Positions 1 to 7,907 of a DNA stretch of 14,196 bases are shown piece after piece. Numbering within the stretch: position 1 is the first letter of the stretch; each line of letters opens with the position of its first letter. The position numbers and the translations under genes were made by a program. The notes under the pieces were generated by a model. The model was not told where the DNA came from. It saw only the letters and a program-made list of their open reading frames with translations, and made no database searches. The DNA is taken from positions 58,699-72,894 of the forward strand of contig DHHU01000048.1 of NCBI GenBank assembly GCA_002403445.1. The letters run 5' to 3'. Source of the DNA: Salinisphaeraceae bacterium UBA4764 (GTDB lineage Bacteria; Pseudomonadota; Gammaproteobacteria; Nevskiales; Salinisphaeraceae).

Positions 1-37
1 GCGGCAGGATCGTGGCGTAGATTTACCAATGAGCAGC

Positions 38-802
38 TTATCCGGGACTAGGCGCGCGGTCGGTGATGCGTTGCAAGAACGTTTGTGTACGCGATTGCCG
101 CGGGGCATCGATGACCGCTTCCGGCGGTCCCGACTCCACAATACGGCCGCCGTCCATGAAAATGACACGATCCGCGATTTCCCGCGCGAACGCCATTTCG
201 TGGGTGACGATTATCAGCGTCATTCCGGCGACGGCCAGTTGCCGTATGGAGGCCAATACATCGCCGACCAGCTCCGGATCGAGCGCCGACGTTGGCTCGT
301 CGAAGAGCATCAATTCGGGAGCCATCGCCAGCGCTCGGGCGATGGCGACGCGCTGTTGTTGCCCCCCGGACAGATGTGCTGGATAACTTGCAATTTGATC
401 GCCGAGGCCAACGCGATCCAATTCCGCGCGCGCTCGCTCGCGAGCTTCGCGCCGGTTCATGCCGAGCACGGTGCGGGGCGCCAATGCACAGTTTTCGAGC
501 GCCGTATGGAGAGGAAACAGATTGAACTGCTGGAACACCATGCCGATCCGGCGCCGAGCACTGTCGATGTCGCAATCCGGATCGGTCAATTCTTGGTCAA
601 GGACCGCTACCGTGCCCTGATCGGGCTGCTCTAGCAGATTAATACAGCGCAGCAGCGTAGACTTTCCCGATCCGGACGGCCCGATAACACAGACCACCTC
701 ACTGCGCTCGACCGCAAAATCGATATCTGCCAACACCGGCGTGCCGGCAAACGACTTGCCTACCCCCCGAAGTTCAACCACTTGCGTCGAACAGGCTGTC
801 AT
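38..802 (-). CDS. Polar amino acid ABC transporter, ATP-binding protein (GlnQ/HisP type)
   Basis: This cytoplasmic ATPase powers amino acid import together with the permease and binding protein encoded just upstream. All the ABC ATPase motifs are visible in its 254 residues: Walker A GPSGSGKST at residues 41-49, the Q-loop in MVFQQFNLF, the signature LSGGQQQR, Walker B LMLFDEPTSALD, and the switch histidine in VTHE. The length and the FNLFP segment match the polar amino acid uptake (PAAT) family rather than the branched-chain LivG/LivF type. The ATG at 802 overlaps the TGA of the permease gene (799-802), which implies translational coupling. It is the last gene of a three-gene operon. The substrate cannot be read from the ATPase; glutamine, arginine, histidine or cystine are all possible. 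The family call is secure. Confidence 0.95.
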   Translation of the reverse strand: MTACSTQVVELRGVGKSFAGTPVLADIDFAVERSEVVCVIGPSGSGKSTLLRCINLLEQPDQGTVAVLDQELTDPDCDIDSARRRIGMVFQQFNLFPLHTALENCALAPRTVLGMNRREARERARAELDRVGLGDQIASYPAHLSGGQQQRVAIARALAMAPELMLFDEPTSALDPELVGDVLASIRQLAVAGMTLIIVTHEMAFAREIADRVIFMDGGRIVESGPPEAVIDAPRQSRTQTFLQRITDRAPSPG

Positions 803-1590
803 CGTGTTCTCGCCGTGCGTGCTTCCATGCGCCGCACCAGAATCGACAAAGGCAAGGTAATCGCCAGGTAGCCCAGCCCGGCTACCACCAGCGGCGTGAT
901 ATTAACGTTGGCATTGGCCGAAGCACGACCGAACTTGGTCAAGTCGAAATCGGAGGCCGACAGGCCTACGATGAACACCAGCGACGAGTCCTTGATCAAC
1001 ATGATCAATTCGTTGGTCAACGGCGGAATCATAATGCGAAATGCCTGCGGCAAAGCTACGTGACGCATGGTCTGAGCCGGTGTCATGCCGAGCGAGCGCG
1101 CGGCCTCGATCTGGCCTTTGGGCACGGCCTGGATACCAGCGCGAATGGTCTCGGCCATATAGGCACTGCCCACAATGCCAAGCGCCAGCCAGACCGTGCC
1201 ATAGGGATCGAAAGGAATGGACAGTGACGGAAACGCCAGCGGCAGCAGCGAAAAGGCAATGAAGACAACCAGGGCCGGCAACCCTCGGAAAAACTCGATA
1301 TAGGCCGTCGCCAACCAGCGATACGGGCCAATACTCGATAACCGCATCAAAGCCAGTAGTGTTCCGGCGACCATGCCCAGCACGAATGCCCCGACGGTAT
1401 AGGCGACCGTATGCCAGAGTGCCAAGCCGAGCCCATGAACGAGTGTCTGTCGGATGAGCGCCGGATCAAAGAATGTATGCCCGATGGTAGGCCAGTCAGC
1501 CAGCAAACCGGCCACACACGCCACTGCAGCCAGCACCAGATATTGAACTGCCCGCACGATCCGGGCCCGGCGTCGCCGACTCAGCCGCAT
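799..1590 (-). CDS. Polar amino acid ABC transporter, permease
   Basis: This inner-membrane permease is of the His/Glu/Gln/Arg/opine family. After a very basic N-terminus (MRLSRRRRARIVR) it shows several hydrophobic membrane segments. Near the C-terminal half lies the conserved EAA loop, which docks on the ATPase (EAARSLGMTPAQTMRHVALP, followed by PPLTNE). I chose the ATG at 1590, giving 263 residues. The frame is open to a TTG at 1611, which would add seven residues; neither start has a convincing ribosome binding site. The gene starts about 40 bp after the stop of the binding-protein gene and overlaps the ATPase gene by 4 bp, so the three form one operon. There is one permease, so the complex is probably a homodimer. 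Confidence 0.93.
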   Translation of the reverse strand: MRLSRRRRARIVRAVQYLVLAAVACVAGLLADWPTIGHTFFDPALIRQTLVHGLGLALWHTVAYTVGAFVLGMVAGTLLALMRLSSIGPYRWLATAYIEFFRGLPALVVFIAFSLLPLAFPSLSIPFDPYGTVWLALGIVGSAYMAETIRAGIQAVPKGQIEAARSLGMTPAQTMRHVALPQAFRIMIPPLTNELIMLIKDSSLVFIVGLSASDFDLTKFGRASANANVNITPLVVAGLGYLAITLPLSILVRRMEARTARTR

Positions 1591-1630
1591 GTCGACCCGA
1601 TGCGCAACCAATACAAGCCGTCGCGCTCGT

Positions 1631-2479
1631 TCAGGAACCGACGCGTCCAGGGGCCTGCCCGAACCATTTCTTGAAGAGTTTCTTGTATGTACCGTCTTTT
1701 TGGGCTTGGGTAATGACTTGATTCATCATTTTGATCAATTTGTTGGCGTTGGCGCTGTTTTTGGCGGCAATGAAACCGTAGTGTTCGCCGGTATCGAGGC
1801 GCTCTACGATATGGGTTTTCGGATGGTTTTTCACATACGGCCCGAGGGCACTGTTGTCGCTCAAACCTGCCGCCACCCGCCCGGATCTGACGGCGGCGGT
1901 TTCCAGCGAAATATCGTCAAAGATAATGATCTTGTACCCGAACTTGGTCTGATGTGACTCGGCATAGCGTTTGCCCGTAGTCTCGGTCTGCACACCGAGT
2001 CGTTTGCCCTTCAGGTCGGCCAGGTTATGCACCGGACTATCGGTTTGGGTGATTACGGCTTGAGTGGAATCAAAATAAGGCTTTGTGAACTGCACGCTCT
2101 GAGCCCGTTTGGGTGTGATCGTAGCGCCCCCCATGGCCATGTCGCATTCGTTGGCCTTGAATACCGCACCGGAGGTCACCTTGCTCCAGGCTACACTGAT
2201 GACCTTCTCTTTAACGTCCAGTTTCTTGGCCAGCAGGCGCATCATGTCGACATCGAAGCCAGTGACCTTGCGTTTTTTATTCGTGAATTCGAATGGCTTG
2301 TAGGGCAAATGCGTACACACGGTCAGGCGGCCTTTTTTGACCAGATGGACACCGTGAGTCGTGGTACCGTTTTGACCGCTACAGCCGGCCAGCAGTAGTG
2401 CTAATCCAACACAGACGACGCCGGCCATCCAGCGCCTGAACTGACCGTACGAGTCAGCTTTCACTTTTTCATGGCGCAT
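1631..2479 (-). CDS. Amino acid ABC transporter substrate-binding lipoprotein (SBP family 3)
   Basis: This periplasmic solute receptor is the first gene of the importer operon. The N-terminus has a basic region, a hydrophobic core and a lipobox (LLLAGC), so it should be cleaved before Cys and anchored as a lipoprotein. The mature part begins like other family 3 binding proteins (GRLTVCTHLPYKPFEF) and contains the family signature GFDVDMMRLLAKKL. Downstream come segments typical of the second lobe, such as LADLKGKRLGVQTET. I chose the ATG at 2479 (282 residues); a GTG at 2488 would add MAW. The mature protein is unusually basic: by hand count about 39 Lys+Arg against 20 Asp+Glu. The ligand is not determined by what I can see. 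Confidence 0.92.
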   Translation of the reverse strand: MRHEKVKADSYGQFRRWMAGVVCVGLALLLAGCSGQNGTTTHGVHLVKKGRLTVCTHLPYKPFEFTNKKRKVTGFDVDMMRLLAKKLDVKEKVISVAWSKVTSGAVFKANECDMAMGGATITPKRAQSVQFTKPYFDSTQAVITQTDSPVHNLADLKGKRLGVQTETTGKRYAESHQTKFGYKIIIFDDISLETAAVRSGRVAAGLSDNSALGPYVKNHPKTHIVERLDTGEHYGFIAAKNSANANKLIKMMNQVITQAQKDGTYKKLFKKWFGQAPGRVGS

Positions 2480-2588
2480 CCATGCCACTTACTAAAACGA
2501 AGCGATGGCAACAAAGTGTGCCACATCCATCGCGGGCACACGCTTACAGATGGGCCCCGGCCCAATGGACACAACGGCTATTGTTTAG

Positions 2589-2607
2589 AGCCGCCGTCGT
2601 CGCGGCT
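2589..2607 (-). terminator. GC-rich hairpin downstream of the amino acid dehydrogenase gene
   Basis: A perfect inverted repeat, AGCCGC and GCGGCT, encloses a 7-base loop. It lies about 50 bp past the stop of the dehydrogenase gene and about 110 bp before the start of the binding-lipoprotein gene, both on the minus strand. No run of T follows the stem, so it is not a textbook intrinsic terminator. It could also be a processing or mRNA-stabilising element. A second short GC palindrome (TGGGCCCCGGCCCA, 2551-2564) lies nearby. I saw no convincing promoter for the importer operon in this 170-bp gap. Confidence 0.3.
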
Positions 2608-2658
2608 TTGTCATCAAGCGATTACTCACGCCGCATGCCAGATCGCTACAAATAGTCG

Positions 2659-3705
2659 TTAGTCGTGGCCGGCAGCTTCTATGCGTGCAAGCGCTTTTGC
2701 ATGGGCTACGGCCAAGGGCGTTGTGTTCTGAATCCGAGCTTGCGCAAACAGTTCGGCCAAGGTATCCCCAATTGCCGCCACACGCTTTCGAACTCGGTCG
2801 GCCCGGTATCCGTCCGGCGCCAGTTCGTCGGCCACGTTGATCAGACCGCCGGCATTAATCACGAAATCCGGTGCGTAGACGATGCCGCGCGCGGACAGCC
2901 TATCGGCCAGGTCGGGCTCTGCCAGCGGATTGTTAGCGGCACCGGCGACGATTCGGCAATCCAGTGCTTCAACCGCCTCGCGATCCAACACACCACCCAC
3001 CCCACACGGCGCAACAATATCCACCGATTGCTGCAGGATAACGTCATTATCCACGACACGGGCTCCGGCATCACGCGCGCGTTCGATCGCCTTCGCGTCC
3101 GGATCGGCCGCCACAACCTCAGCTCCGGCCACCAGCAAGCGCTCGATGAGGGCCATACCCACGCTTCCACAGCCTTGTACAGCAATCGAATGCGTCCCAA
3201 GAGCATGGTTCATTCCGGCGGCTTCAAGGGCAGCCCCCATGCCAGCCAATACACCTTCGGCCGTATGCGGTGATGGGTTGCCACTACCACCAACGCTCAT
3301 CGCGCGACCGACTGCAAAACGGGTATATTCGTTTAAACGGGCTATGTCGGACTCTGCCATGCCCATATCCTCGGTCGCGACATAGCGGCCGGCGAGACTG
3401 GCGATGGCCTTGGCTAGTGCGCGCATACCTGCAGCCCGATCAGCCGGAAACGGGGCCAACACCACAGCCTTGCCGCCGCCGAAGTCGAGCCCGGCACAAG
3501 CCGCCTTGTAGGACATGGCCTCCGACAGATCCAAGACATCGGCCAATGCGGCTGTTTCGTTCTCGTAATGGCGGATCCGAACGCCGCCCAGCCCGGGGCC
3601 AAGCGCGGTCGAATGCAAGGCAATAATGGCGCGCAGGCCGGTTGGGCGGTCGTGGTGGAACAGCACCTGTTCGTGGCCGCGCGGCGCAATCGATTCGAAA
3701 ACCAT
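2659..3705 (-). CDS. Leu/Val/Phe-type amino acid dehydrogenase (NAD-dependent)
   Basis: The protein belongs to the Glu/Leu/Phe/Val dehydrogenase family and closely follows bacillar leucine dehydrogenases. It should reversibly deaminate leucine or related branched-chain amino acids to 2-oxo acids with NAD+ in the cytoplasm. The N-domain shows the substrate-binding segment LGPGLGGVR, then the two expected lysines, K67 (MSYKAACAGL) and K79 (DFGGGKAVV). The Rossmann domain has AVQGCGSVG, with an acidic residue ending the second strand (AADPD), as expected for NAD+. NAGGLINVADEL near the C-terminus is also typical. The frame is open to 3837, but the extra 44 residues match nothing in the family. 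Homology places the start at the ATG at 3705 (348 residues). Exact substrate preference is not predictable here. Confidence 0.92.
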   Translation of the reverse strand: MVFESIAPRGHEQVLFHHDRPTGLRAIIALHSTALGPGLGGVRIRHYENETAALADVLDLSEAMSYKAACAGLDFGGGKAVVLAPFPADRAAGMRALAKAIASLAGRYVATEDMGMAESDIARLNEYTRFAVGRAMSVGGSGNPSPHTAEGVLAGMGAALEAAGMNHALGTHSIAVQGCGSVGMALIERLLVAGAEVVAADPDAKAIERARDAGARVVDNDVILQQSVDIVAPCGVGGVLDREAVEALDCRIVAGAANNPLAEPDLADRLSARGIVYAPDFVINAGGLINVADELAPDGYRADRVRKRVAAIGDTLAELFAQARIQNTTPLAVAHAKALARIEAAGHD

Positions 3706-3846
3706 GAAATATATCGGGTTGTTGTCGGAGCCATAATTGCCGCATTGTAGCTGGGCACAGCAACATAACTCGGCCCAATCTCCCCACTTCGCAAGCAAAT
3801 CGCCCATGCCGAAACATAAACGACCGACGAAGGACATTCGGGCCTA

Positions 3847-4698
3847 ATGAACTGGTTCGACGCCGTCAAAGCCCAGATTAAGACCGCGCATCGAAACGGT
3901 GGACTGGCGCCCATCAGAACCAAGATACATTGCACCCCTGATAACGGGATCAATTACGTTGTTCGCCAGATTGAAGGCCTGGCAGCCAAACCCCAAAGCC
4001 AGGATGAAAAGACAACGGATCCGTTTGCACCGCCCTACGAACCGTCGCTATACGTAGGCGATCTGGCGCCATTACATGTCGGGCTATTGAACAAGTTTCC
4101 AGTTCTTGACACGCATCTGCTGATCGTGACCCGGGAATTCGAGCCGCAGACGGGTATTCTCCACGCCAAGGATTTCGAGGCTCTTTTGCGGGTGCTTGCG
4201 GACTGGAACGGCCTTGCGTTCTACAACGGCGGGCCTGAGGCCGGCGCCAGTCAGCCGCATCGCCATCTGCAGATGGTTGATCTCCCACTGGCACCGGAAA
4301 GCCCATATCTCCCCATCGCAGACGCGCTGTCAGCCACGGCTTTCGACGGCGATATCGGTCAGAGTCCAAGCCTGGACTTTCCGCACGCCATCGCCCGAAT
4401 GCCGGCTAACGCACTCGTTGAACCGCGCGCAGGTTCCCGAGCGGTCGAGATCATTTACCACAAACTGCTGGATGGAATCGGGCGACGACCGAACGGACGC
4501 ACGCAGTCCGGAGCCTACAATCTGCTGGTCACCCGGGACTGGCTCTGGGCCGTACCCCGAAGCATGCCACGAGTCCAGACGATCGAGATCAACGCGCTGG
4601 GTTTCGCCGGTGGCCTGCTCGTTGCAAACGACCAACAGCTCAGTCAGTTGCAATCAATCGGCCCCGCACAATGTCTGAGAGCGGTGTGTGGTTTCTAG
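3847..4698 (+). CDS. ATP adenylyltransferase / Ap4A phosphorylase-like protein
   Basis: The 283-residue protein resembles the APA1/APA2-type ATP adenylyltransferases of the HIT superfamily. These split diadenosine tetraphosphate with phosphate into ATP and ADP, and so keep this alarmone-like nucleotide low. The diagnostic motif is GASQPHRHLQ, with HxHxQ at residues 138-142; the middle histidine (H140) is the expected nucleotidylated residue. Upstream is the usual nucleotide-binding region (NKFPVLDTHLLIVTREFE). A C-terminal domain with YNLLVTRDWLWAVPR completes the family layout. The gene is divergent from the dehydrogenase and converges on corA. The ATG at 3847 is preceded by a possible AAGGA, but at a long spacing. 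No operon partner is apparent. Confidence 0.88.
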   Translation: MNWFDAVKAQIKTAHRNGGLAPIRTKIHCTPDNGINYVVRQIEGLAAKPQSQDEKTTDPFAPPYEPSLYVGDLAPLHVGLLNKFPVLDTHLLIVTREFEPQTGILHAKDFEALLRVLADWNGLAFYNGGPEAGASQPHRHLQMVDLPLAPESPYLPIADALSATAFDGDIGQSPSLDFPHAIARMPANALVEPRAGSRAVEIIYHKLLDGIGRRPNGRTQSGAYNLLVTRDWLWAVPRSMPRVQTIEINALGFAGGLLVANDQQLSQLQSIGPAQCLRAVCGF

Positions 4699-4762
4699 AA
4701 ACTGTCGGCCGGCCGATCACCGAATCGGTATTTTGATGACCTTTTATCTATGATCCAGTGCA

Positions 4763-5716
4763 TTACAACCATTTTTTGTACTTGAAAAACAGCAGCGGCG
4801 CCACGCCAAAGATGACCATGATGCCAAGGGCCATGGGGTAGCCGTACTGCCACGACAGCGCCGGCATGTGCTCAAAGTTCATGCCATAGATACTGGCCAC
4901 CATCGTCGGCGGCAGAAAAACTACCGACGCAATGGAGAAAATCTTGATGATCTGGGACTGATCGATATTGATGAAACTGACCGTGGAATCCATAAGGAAG
5001 TTGATCTTATCCGTCAGGAATGTGGTGTGGCTGGTCAATGCGTCCACGTCGGACAAAATCTGGCGCGCCGTTTCGCGCTCATCGGCGTTAGACGACAAAC
5101 GGCGCAGCGCAAACGCAATCGAACGCTGCGTGTCCATCAAGCAGAGCCGGATCTTGCCGCAGGAATCTTCCAGTTTGGCCAGCGAATCGATCGCTGACTC
5201 GTAATCGGCATCATCCGTCTCGAGCACGTTCTGGCCGATCTTTTCCAGCTCCAGGTGAATGTCTTCGATATTGTCGGCCAGGTTTTCGACTTTCTGATCG
5301 AACAAAGTCACCAGAAGGGATTCCGGCGTGCCCGCTTCAACGCGCCCTACGCGGGCTCGCATACGCAGTAGCCGGAAATCGGCCAGATCCTCATCATGCA
5401 GCGTGATCAACCGGTGCGGCTGGAGGATAAATGCGACGGTCTGGGTCTGATGGCGGCCTTCGCTCTGGGCCAGAAACAGGGAATGAACGTGGGTGCCGTC
5501 AACGTCGACGAAATAACGCGCCGAGGACTCAATTTCCTCGACGTCTTCGTCTTCAGGCAACTCGGCAGTCAGAAAATTGGACAGTTTCGCTCGTTCGCTC
5601 GAATCGGCATCGACAGCGTCGATCCAATGGGCGCGCGACAGACGTTCAGCCAGCGGCGTTTCTTCCGAGCGATCCTCTACAATGCGTCCATTGTTGATTG
5701 TAAAACTACGCAGCAC
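4763..5716 (-). CDS. corA: Magnesium/cobalt transport protein CorA
   Basis: This is a pentameric inner-membrane Mg2+ (also Co2+/Ni2+) channel. The sequence follows Escherichia coli CorA almost end to end: WID near the N-terminus, DIEASARFF-like DVEEIESSARYF, the long helix region ending LCLMDTQRS, then FINIDQSQIIKIFSIASVVF leading into TM1. The signature loop YGMNF follows, then a second TM and a basic C-terminus (KYKKWL). The frame is open to an ATG at 5764, but alignment with E. coli CorA puts the start at the GTG at 5716 (317 residues). That GTG is preceded by a purine-rich GGGGAAGGG, a good ribosome binding site. The N-domain is acidic, as expected for a cytoplasmic Mg2+-sensing funnel. 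A structured leader lies upstream. Confidence 0.95.
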   Translation of the reverse strand: MLRSFTINNGRIVEDRSEETPLAERLSRAHWIDAVDADSSERAKLSNFLTAELPEDEDVEEIESSARYFVDVDGTHVHSLFLAQSEGRHQTQTVAFILQPHRLITLHDEDLADFRLLRMRARVGRVEAGTPESLLVTLFDQKVENLADNIEDIHLELEKIGQNVLETDDADYESAIDSLAKLEDSCGKIRLCLMDTQRSIAFALRRLSSNADERETARQILSDVDALTSHTTFLTDKINFLMDSTVSFINIDQSQIIKIFSIASVVFLPPTMVASIYGMNFEHMPALSWQYGYPMALGIMVIFGVAPLLFFKYKKWL

Positions 5717-5766
5717 GGCCCTTCCCCGGTCGGATATACAGCTTCGGCATGATAATGGCAACATGC

Positions 5767-5787
5767 CGGCCTGTCGCGGTCAGGCCG
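5767..5787 (-). promoter_or_regulatory. Hairpin in the corA 5' leader
   Basis: CGGCCTG and CAGGCCG form a perfect 7-bp stem around a 7-base loop, roughly 50-70 nt upstream of the corA GTG start. It would be part of the corA leader RNA if transcription starts at the promoter proposed further upstream. A possible 14-codon reading frame (5750-5706) lies between the hairpin and corA and overlaps the corA start out of frame. The structure is seen; any regulatory role is inferred. Confidence 0.35.
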
Positions 5788-5850
5788 TCGTTCTCTGGCC
5801 AATGTTGGGCGCGAACGACAGCGCAAAACGGCCCGCCCGCGGAGCGCCTG

Positions 5851-5880
5851 AATCTAAAGCTACTCAAACGCTGGAGTCAA
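5851..5880 (-). promoter_or_regulatory. Possible sigma70-type promoter for corA
   Basis: On the minus strand TTGACT (5880-5875) is followed after 18 bp by TAGATT (5856-5851). The -35 is close to consensus and the -10 matches four of six positions. Use of this promoter would give corA a leader of about 130 nt that includes the hairpin at 5767-5787. No better candidate was seen closer to the gene. Confidence 0.3.
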
Positions 5881-6077
5881 TCCACCGGCCAATCCGGCAT
5901 TGGCACCGTATTGGCCAGCAGACGCCGCCGGCTTCGGGCCATTCATGGGCGGCATCAACGACTTGGCAAGTCGGCACTCCTTGATGGTCCGAGCCTATAA
6001 TCGGGCATTACACACCCCGGATGTCTTGTTTTGACAAGGCTCCATTACCGCCCGTATTGGGGCTGCGTAGAATCATA

Positions 6078-7772
6078 TCAGCTCGCAAGCGCTGTCAACC
6101 CGCCCCGCTGGCCGGTTTCGTCAGCTTCGCGTGACAAGTTGATGGCGCTGACAATGGCCTTGATCGAGGCGCTGAGCGTGTCGGCGTCCTCGGCGACAGC
6201 GGGAACACGAACACTGCCGGATTTAAGCTGGACGAAGGCAATCGCGTTAGCGTCAGAACCCGCAGAAACGGCTTGTTCGGTATAGTCCGCGATAGCGATA
6301 GAGTTGCCGGTACGTTCGTTCCAAGCGTTCACAAACGCAGACAGCGGACCGTTGCCCTGCCCCTCCAGCGTGAACTGTTGCTCGTTTTCTGCCAAAGTGA
6401 TCGATGCCCGCTGGCCTTCGCCGGCCCGCCGCACATCATAGTCCACCAGCGCCAATGGGCTTTGGCGGTCAAAGTGCTCGAAAAGTTGCGCGCGAATTTC
6501 GGGCGCGCCCAGCTCGCCGTTGACTTGCTCGCTTGCCGCCTGCACATGCGGAGCGAGTGCCAGCATCATCCAGCGCGGCAGATTGATGCCATAGTCGCGC
6601 TCCAGCAAAAACGCCATGCCGCCTTTGCCCGATTGGCTATTGACACGGATCACGGCCTGATAGTCGCGGCCGATATCACGTGGATCGATGGCCAGATACG
6701 CTACCTGCCAAGGCTCGTCGTCGCCCTGCTTGCGCAAGGACTTACGAATGGCATCCTGATGGCTGCCGGAAAATGCCGTGTAGACCAGCTCGCCGACCCA
6801 TGGATGGCGCGGGTGGAGTGGAATCCCCGTGCATTCGTGCACGACCTTGATAATTTCGTCTGGATTGGACAAATCCAGTTCGGGATCGACACCCATGCTG
6901 TATAAGTTCATGGCCAACACGACGATATCCATGTTGCCGGTGCGCTCACCGTTGCCCAGGAGTGTACCTTCGACGCGTTCGGCGCCGGCCAGCATGGCCA
7001 GTTCCGCAGCAGCCAGTGCGCCGCCGCGGTCGTTGTGTGTGTGAACCGAGATGATTACCGACTCGCGATTTTTGATGTGCTGACAGAAGTATTCAATCTG
7101 GTCGGCGTGATGATGGGGACCGATTTCTTCCACGGTATTCGGCAGGTTGAGGATCATCCGGTCATCCGGCGTCGGCTGCCACACGTCCATGACGGCTTCG
7201 CAGATCCGCACTGAAAACTCGACTTCGGTCGTCGAGAAACTCTCGGGTGAATATTCCAGCCGCCAGTGCGTTTCGGGCCGTGCCTGAGCGTTGGCCTTGA
7301 CGCGTTCGGCGCCGCCCACGGCAATATTGACAATACCCTCCTGACTCAACTCGAACACACGCTCGCGCTGTACGGTCGAGGTGGAGTTGTAGAGATGAAT
7401 GATGGCCTTCGGCACCCCGTCCAGCGACTCGAATGTCTTGTCGATTAGGTGGTCACGCGCCTGGGTGAGCGCTGCAATGGTGACGTCTTCGGGAATCTGA
7501 TCTTCGTCGATCAGCCAGCGCACGAACTCATAGTCCGGCTGACTGGCCGAGGGAAACCCCACCATGATCTCCTTGATGCCGATTTTCACAAGCAGATGCC
7601 ACATTTTCTTCTTCTGCTCGACGCTCATTGGCTCAAGCAGCGCTTGGTTGCCATCGCGGAGATCTTCGCTGACCCAAATCGGGGCACGGGTGATCTCGCG
7701 CTCGGGCCACATCCGGTTGAAATCGGTCACGCGGGCAGCGGGTTTGTATTTGCGATGGTCAAAGCGAGTCAT
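6078..7772 (-). CDS. leuA: 2-isopropylmalate synthase (long form)
   Basis: LeuA condenses acetyl-CoA with 2-oxoisovalerate, the first committed step of leucine synthesis, in the cytoplasm. The TIM-barrel domain opens with the HMGL-like motif LRDGNQAL (R39, D40, Q43). It carries the metal-binding HTHNDRG (H244, H246) and the conserved GNGERTGN (273-280). A linker and a C-terminal domain from about residue 430 correspond to the leucine-feedback domain. At 564 residues with an N-terminal YKPA...WP segment, it is the long form known from Pseudomonas and actinobacteria. The ATG at 7772 is preceded by AGGAG at 9 nt, so I prefer it to the GTG at 7829, although the frame is open to there. A 6-bp hairpin (ACGCCT/AGGCGT, 7803-7823) sits in the leader. 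No leucine-rich leader peptide is visible. Confidence 0.96.
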   Translation of the reverse strand: MTRFDHRKYKPAARVTDFNRMWPEREITRAPIWVSEDLRDGNQALLEPMSVEQKKKMWHLLVKIGIKEIMVGFPSASQPDYEFVRWLIDEDQIPEDVTIAALTQARDHLIDKTFESLDGVPKAIIHLYNSTSTVQRERVFELSQEGIVNIAVGGAERVKANAQARPETHWRLEYSPESFSTTEVEFSVRICEAVMDVWQPTPDDRMILNLPNTVEEIGPHHHADQIEYFCQHIKNRESVIISVHTHNDRGGALAAAELAMLAGAERVEGTLLGNGERTGNMDIVVLAMNLYSMGVDPELDLSNPDEIIKVVHECTGIPLHPRHPWVGELVYTAFSGSHQDAIRKSLRKQGDDEPWQVAYLAIDPRDIGRDYQAVIRVNSQSGKGGMAFLLERDYGINLPRWMMLALAPHVQAASEQVNGELGAPEIRAQLFEHFDRQSPLALVDYDVRRAGEGQRASITLAENEQQFTLEGQGNGPLSAFVNAWNERTGNSIAIADYTEQAVSAGSDANAIAFVQLKSGSVRVPAVAEDADTLSASIKAIVSAINLSREADETGQRGGLTALAS

Positions 7773-7848
7773 GGCCTCGAACTCCTGATATTGACTTGAC
7801 ACACGCCTGAAATGACGAGGCGTCGACACTCGTTACCTGAGATAACTT

Positions 7849-7877
7849 TATGATACGCCGAACAGCCAGGCATTAAA
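7849..7877 (-). promoter_or_regulatory. Possible leuA promoter
   Basis: On the minus strand TTTAAT (7877-7872) and TATCAT (7854-7849) are separated by 17 bp. The -10 matches five of six consensus positions and the -35 three of six. Transcription from here would give leuA a leader of about 70 nt containing the 7803-7823 hairpin. The weak -35 lies wholly within the operator-like site at 7869-7882, which would fit regulated expression. Confidence 0.4.
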
Positions 7878-7882
7878 TTGCC
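7869..7882 (+). promoter_or_regulatory. Operator-like site 1 (leuA-proximal)
   Basis: GGCATTAAATTGCC is an imperfect dyad (GGCA...TGCC) with an AT core. It is repeated with three changes 41 bp away at 7910-7923 and covers the proposed leuA -35. Lrp/AsnC proteins typically bind dyads with AT-rich centres spaced by whole helical turns. Assigning the site to the adjacent regulator is inference. Confidence 0.5.
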
Positions 7883-7907
7883 AAATGATGTCTTCTTAGC
7901 ACTATTT

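Larger units (their letters stand above)
5765..6077. other. Intergenic region between corA and the end of leuA
   Basis: This 313-bp stretch holds the proposed corA leader and promoter on its left. On its right it holds the sequence just downstream of the leuA stop. A plus-strand reading frame (5749-6000, 83 codons) crosses it, but it has no recognisable domain, is very Arg-rich and lacks a ribosome binding site, so I do not call it a gene. Two small hairpins lie beyond leuA (CTTGT/ACAAG near 6026-6039 and GCCC/GGGC near 6050-6063). Neither has a T-tract in the leuA direction, so no clear terminator is visible. Confidence 0.5.

Noticed and set aside
29..634. 201-codon plus-strand frame opposite the ABC ATPase
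   Set aside because: It is antisense to an unmistakable ABC ATPase gene, and its own product shows no recognisable motif.
1591..1611. TTG at 1611 as the permease start
   Set aside because: It has no ribosome binding site and adds residues without family support. The ATG at 1590 begins the usual basic N-terminus, though this is not certain.
3706..3837. 44-codon N-terminal extension of the amino acid dehydrogenase, Cys-rich
   Set aside because: The family starts at the equivalent of the ATG at 3705, and the extension matches no family feature. It overlaps the divergent promoter region.
4708..4739. Small palindromes between the convergent ATP adenylyltransferase and corA genes as a bidirectional terminator
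   Set aside because: TCGGCCGGCCGA and CCGAT/ATCGG are short and not followed by proper T-runs on either strand. A terminator is expected here but cannot be supported.
5749..6000. 83-codon plus-strand frame upstream of corA
   Set aside because: It has no domain, is Arg-rich, lacks a ribosome binding site and lies across the proposed corA leader and promoter.
5996..6001. TATAAT on the plus strand, a perfect -10 hexamer
   Set aside because: No -35 at proper spacing, and nothing downstream to transcribe but the antisense of leuA. Probably chance.
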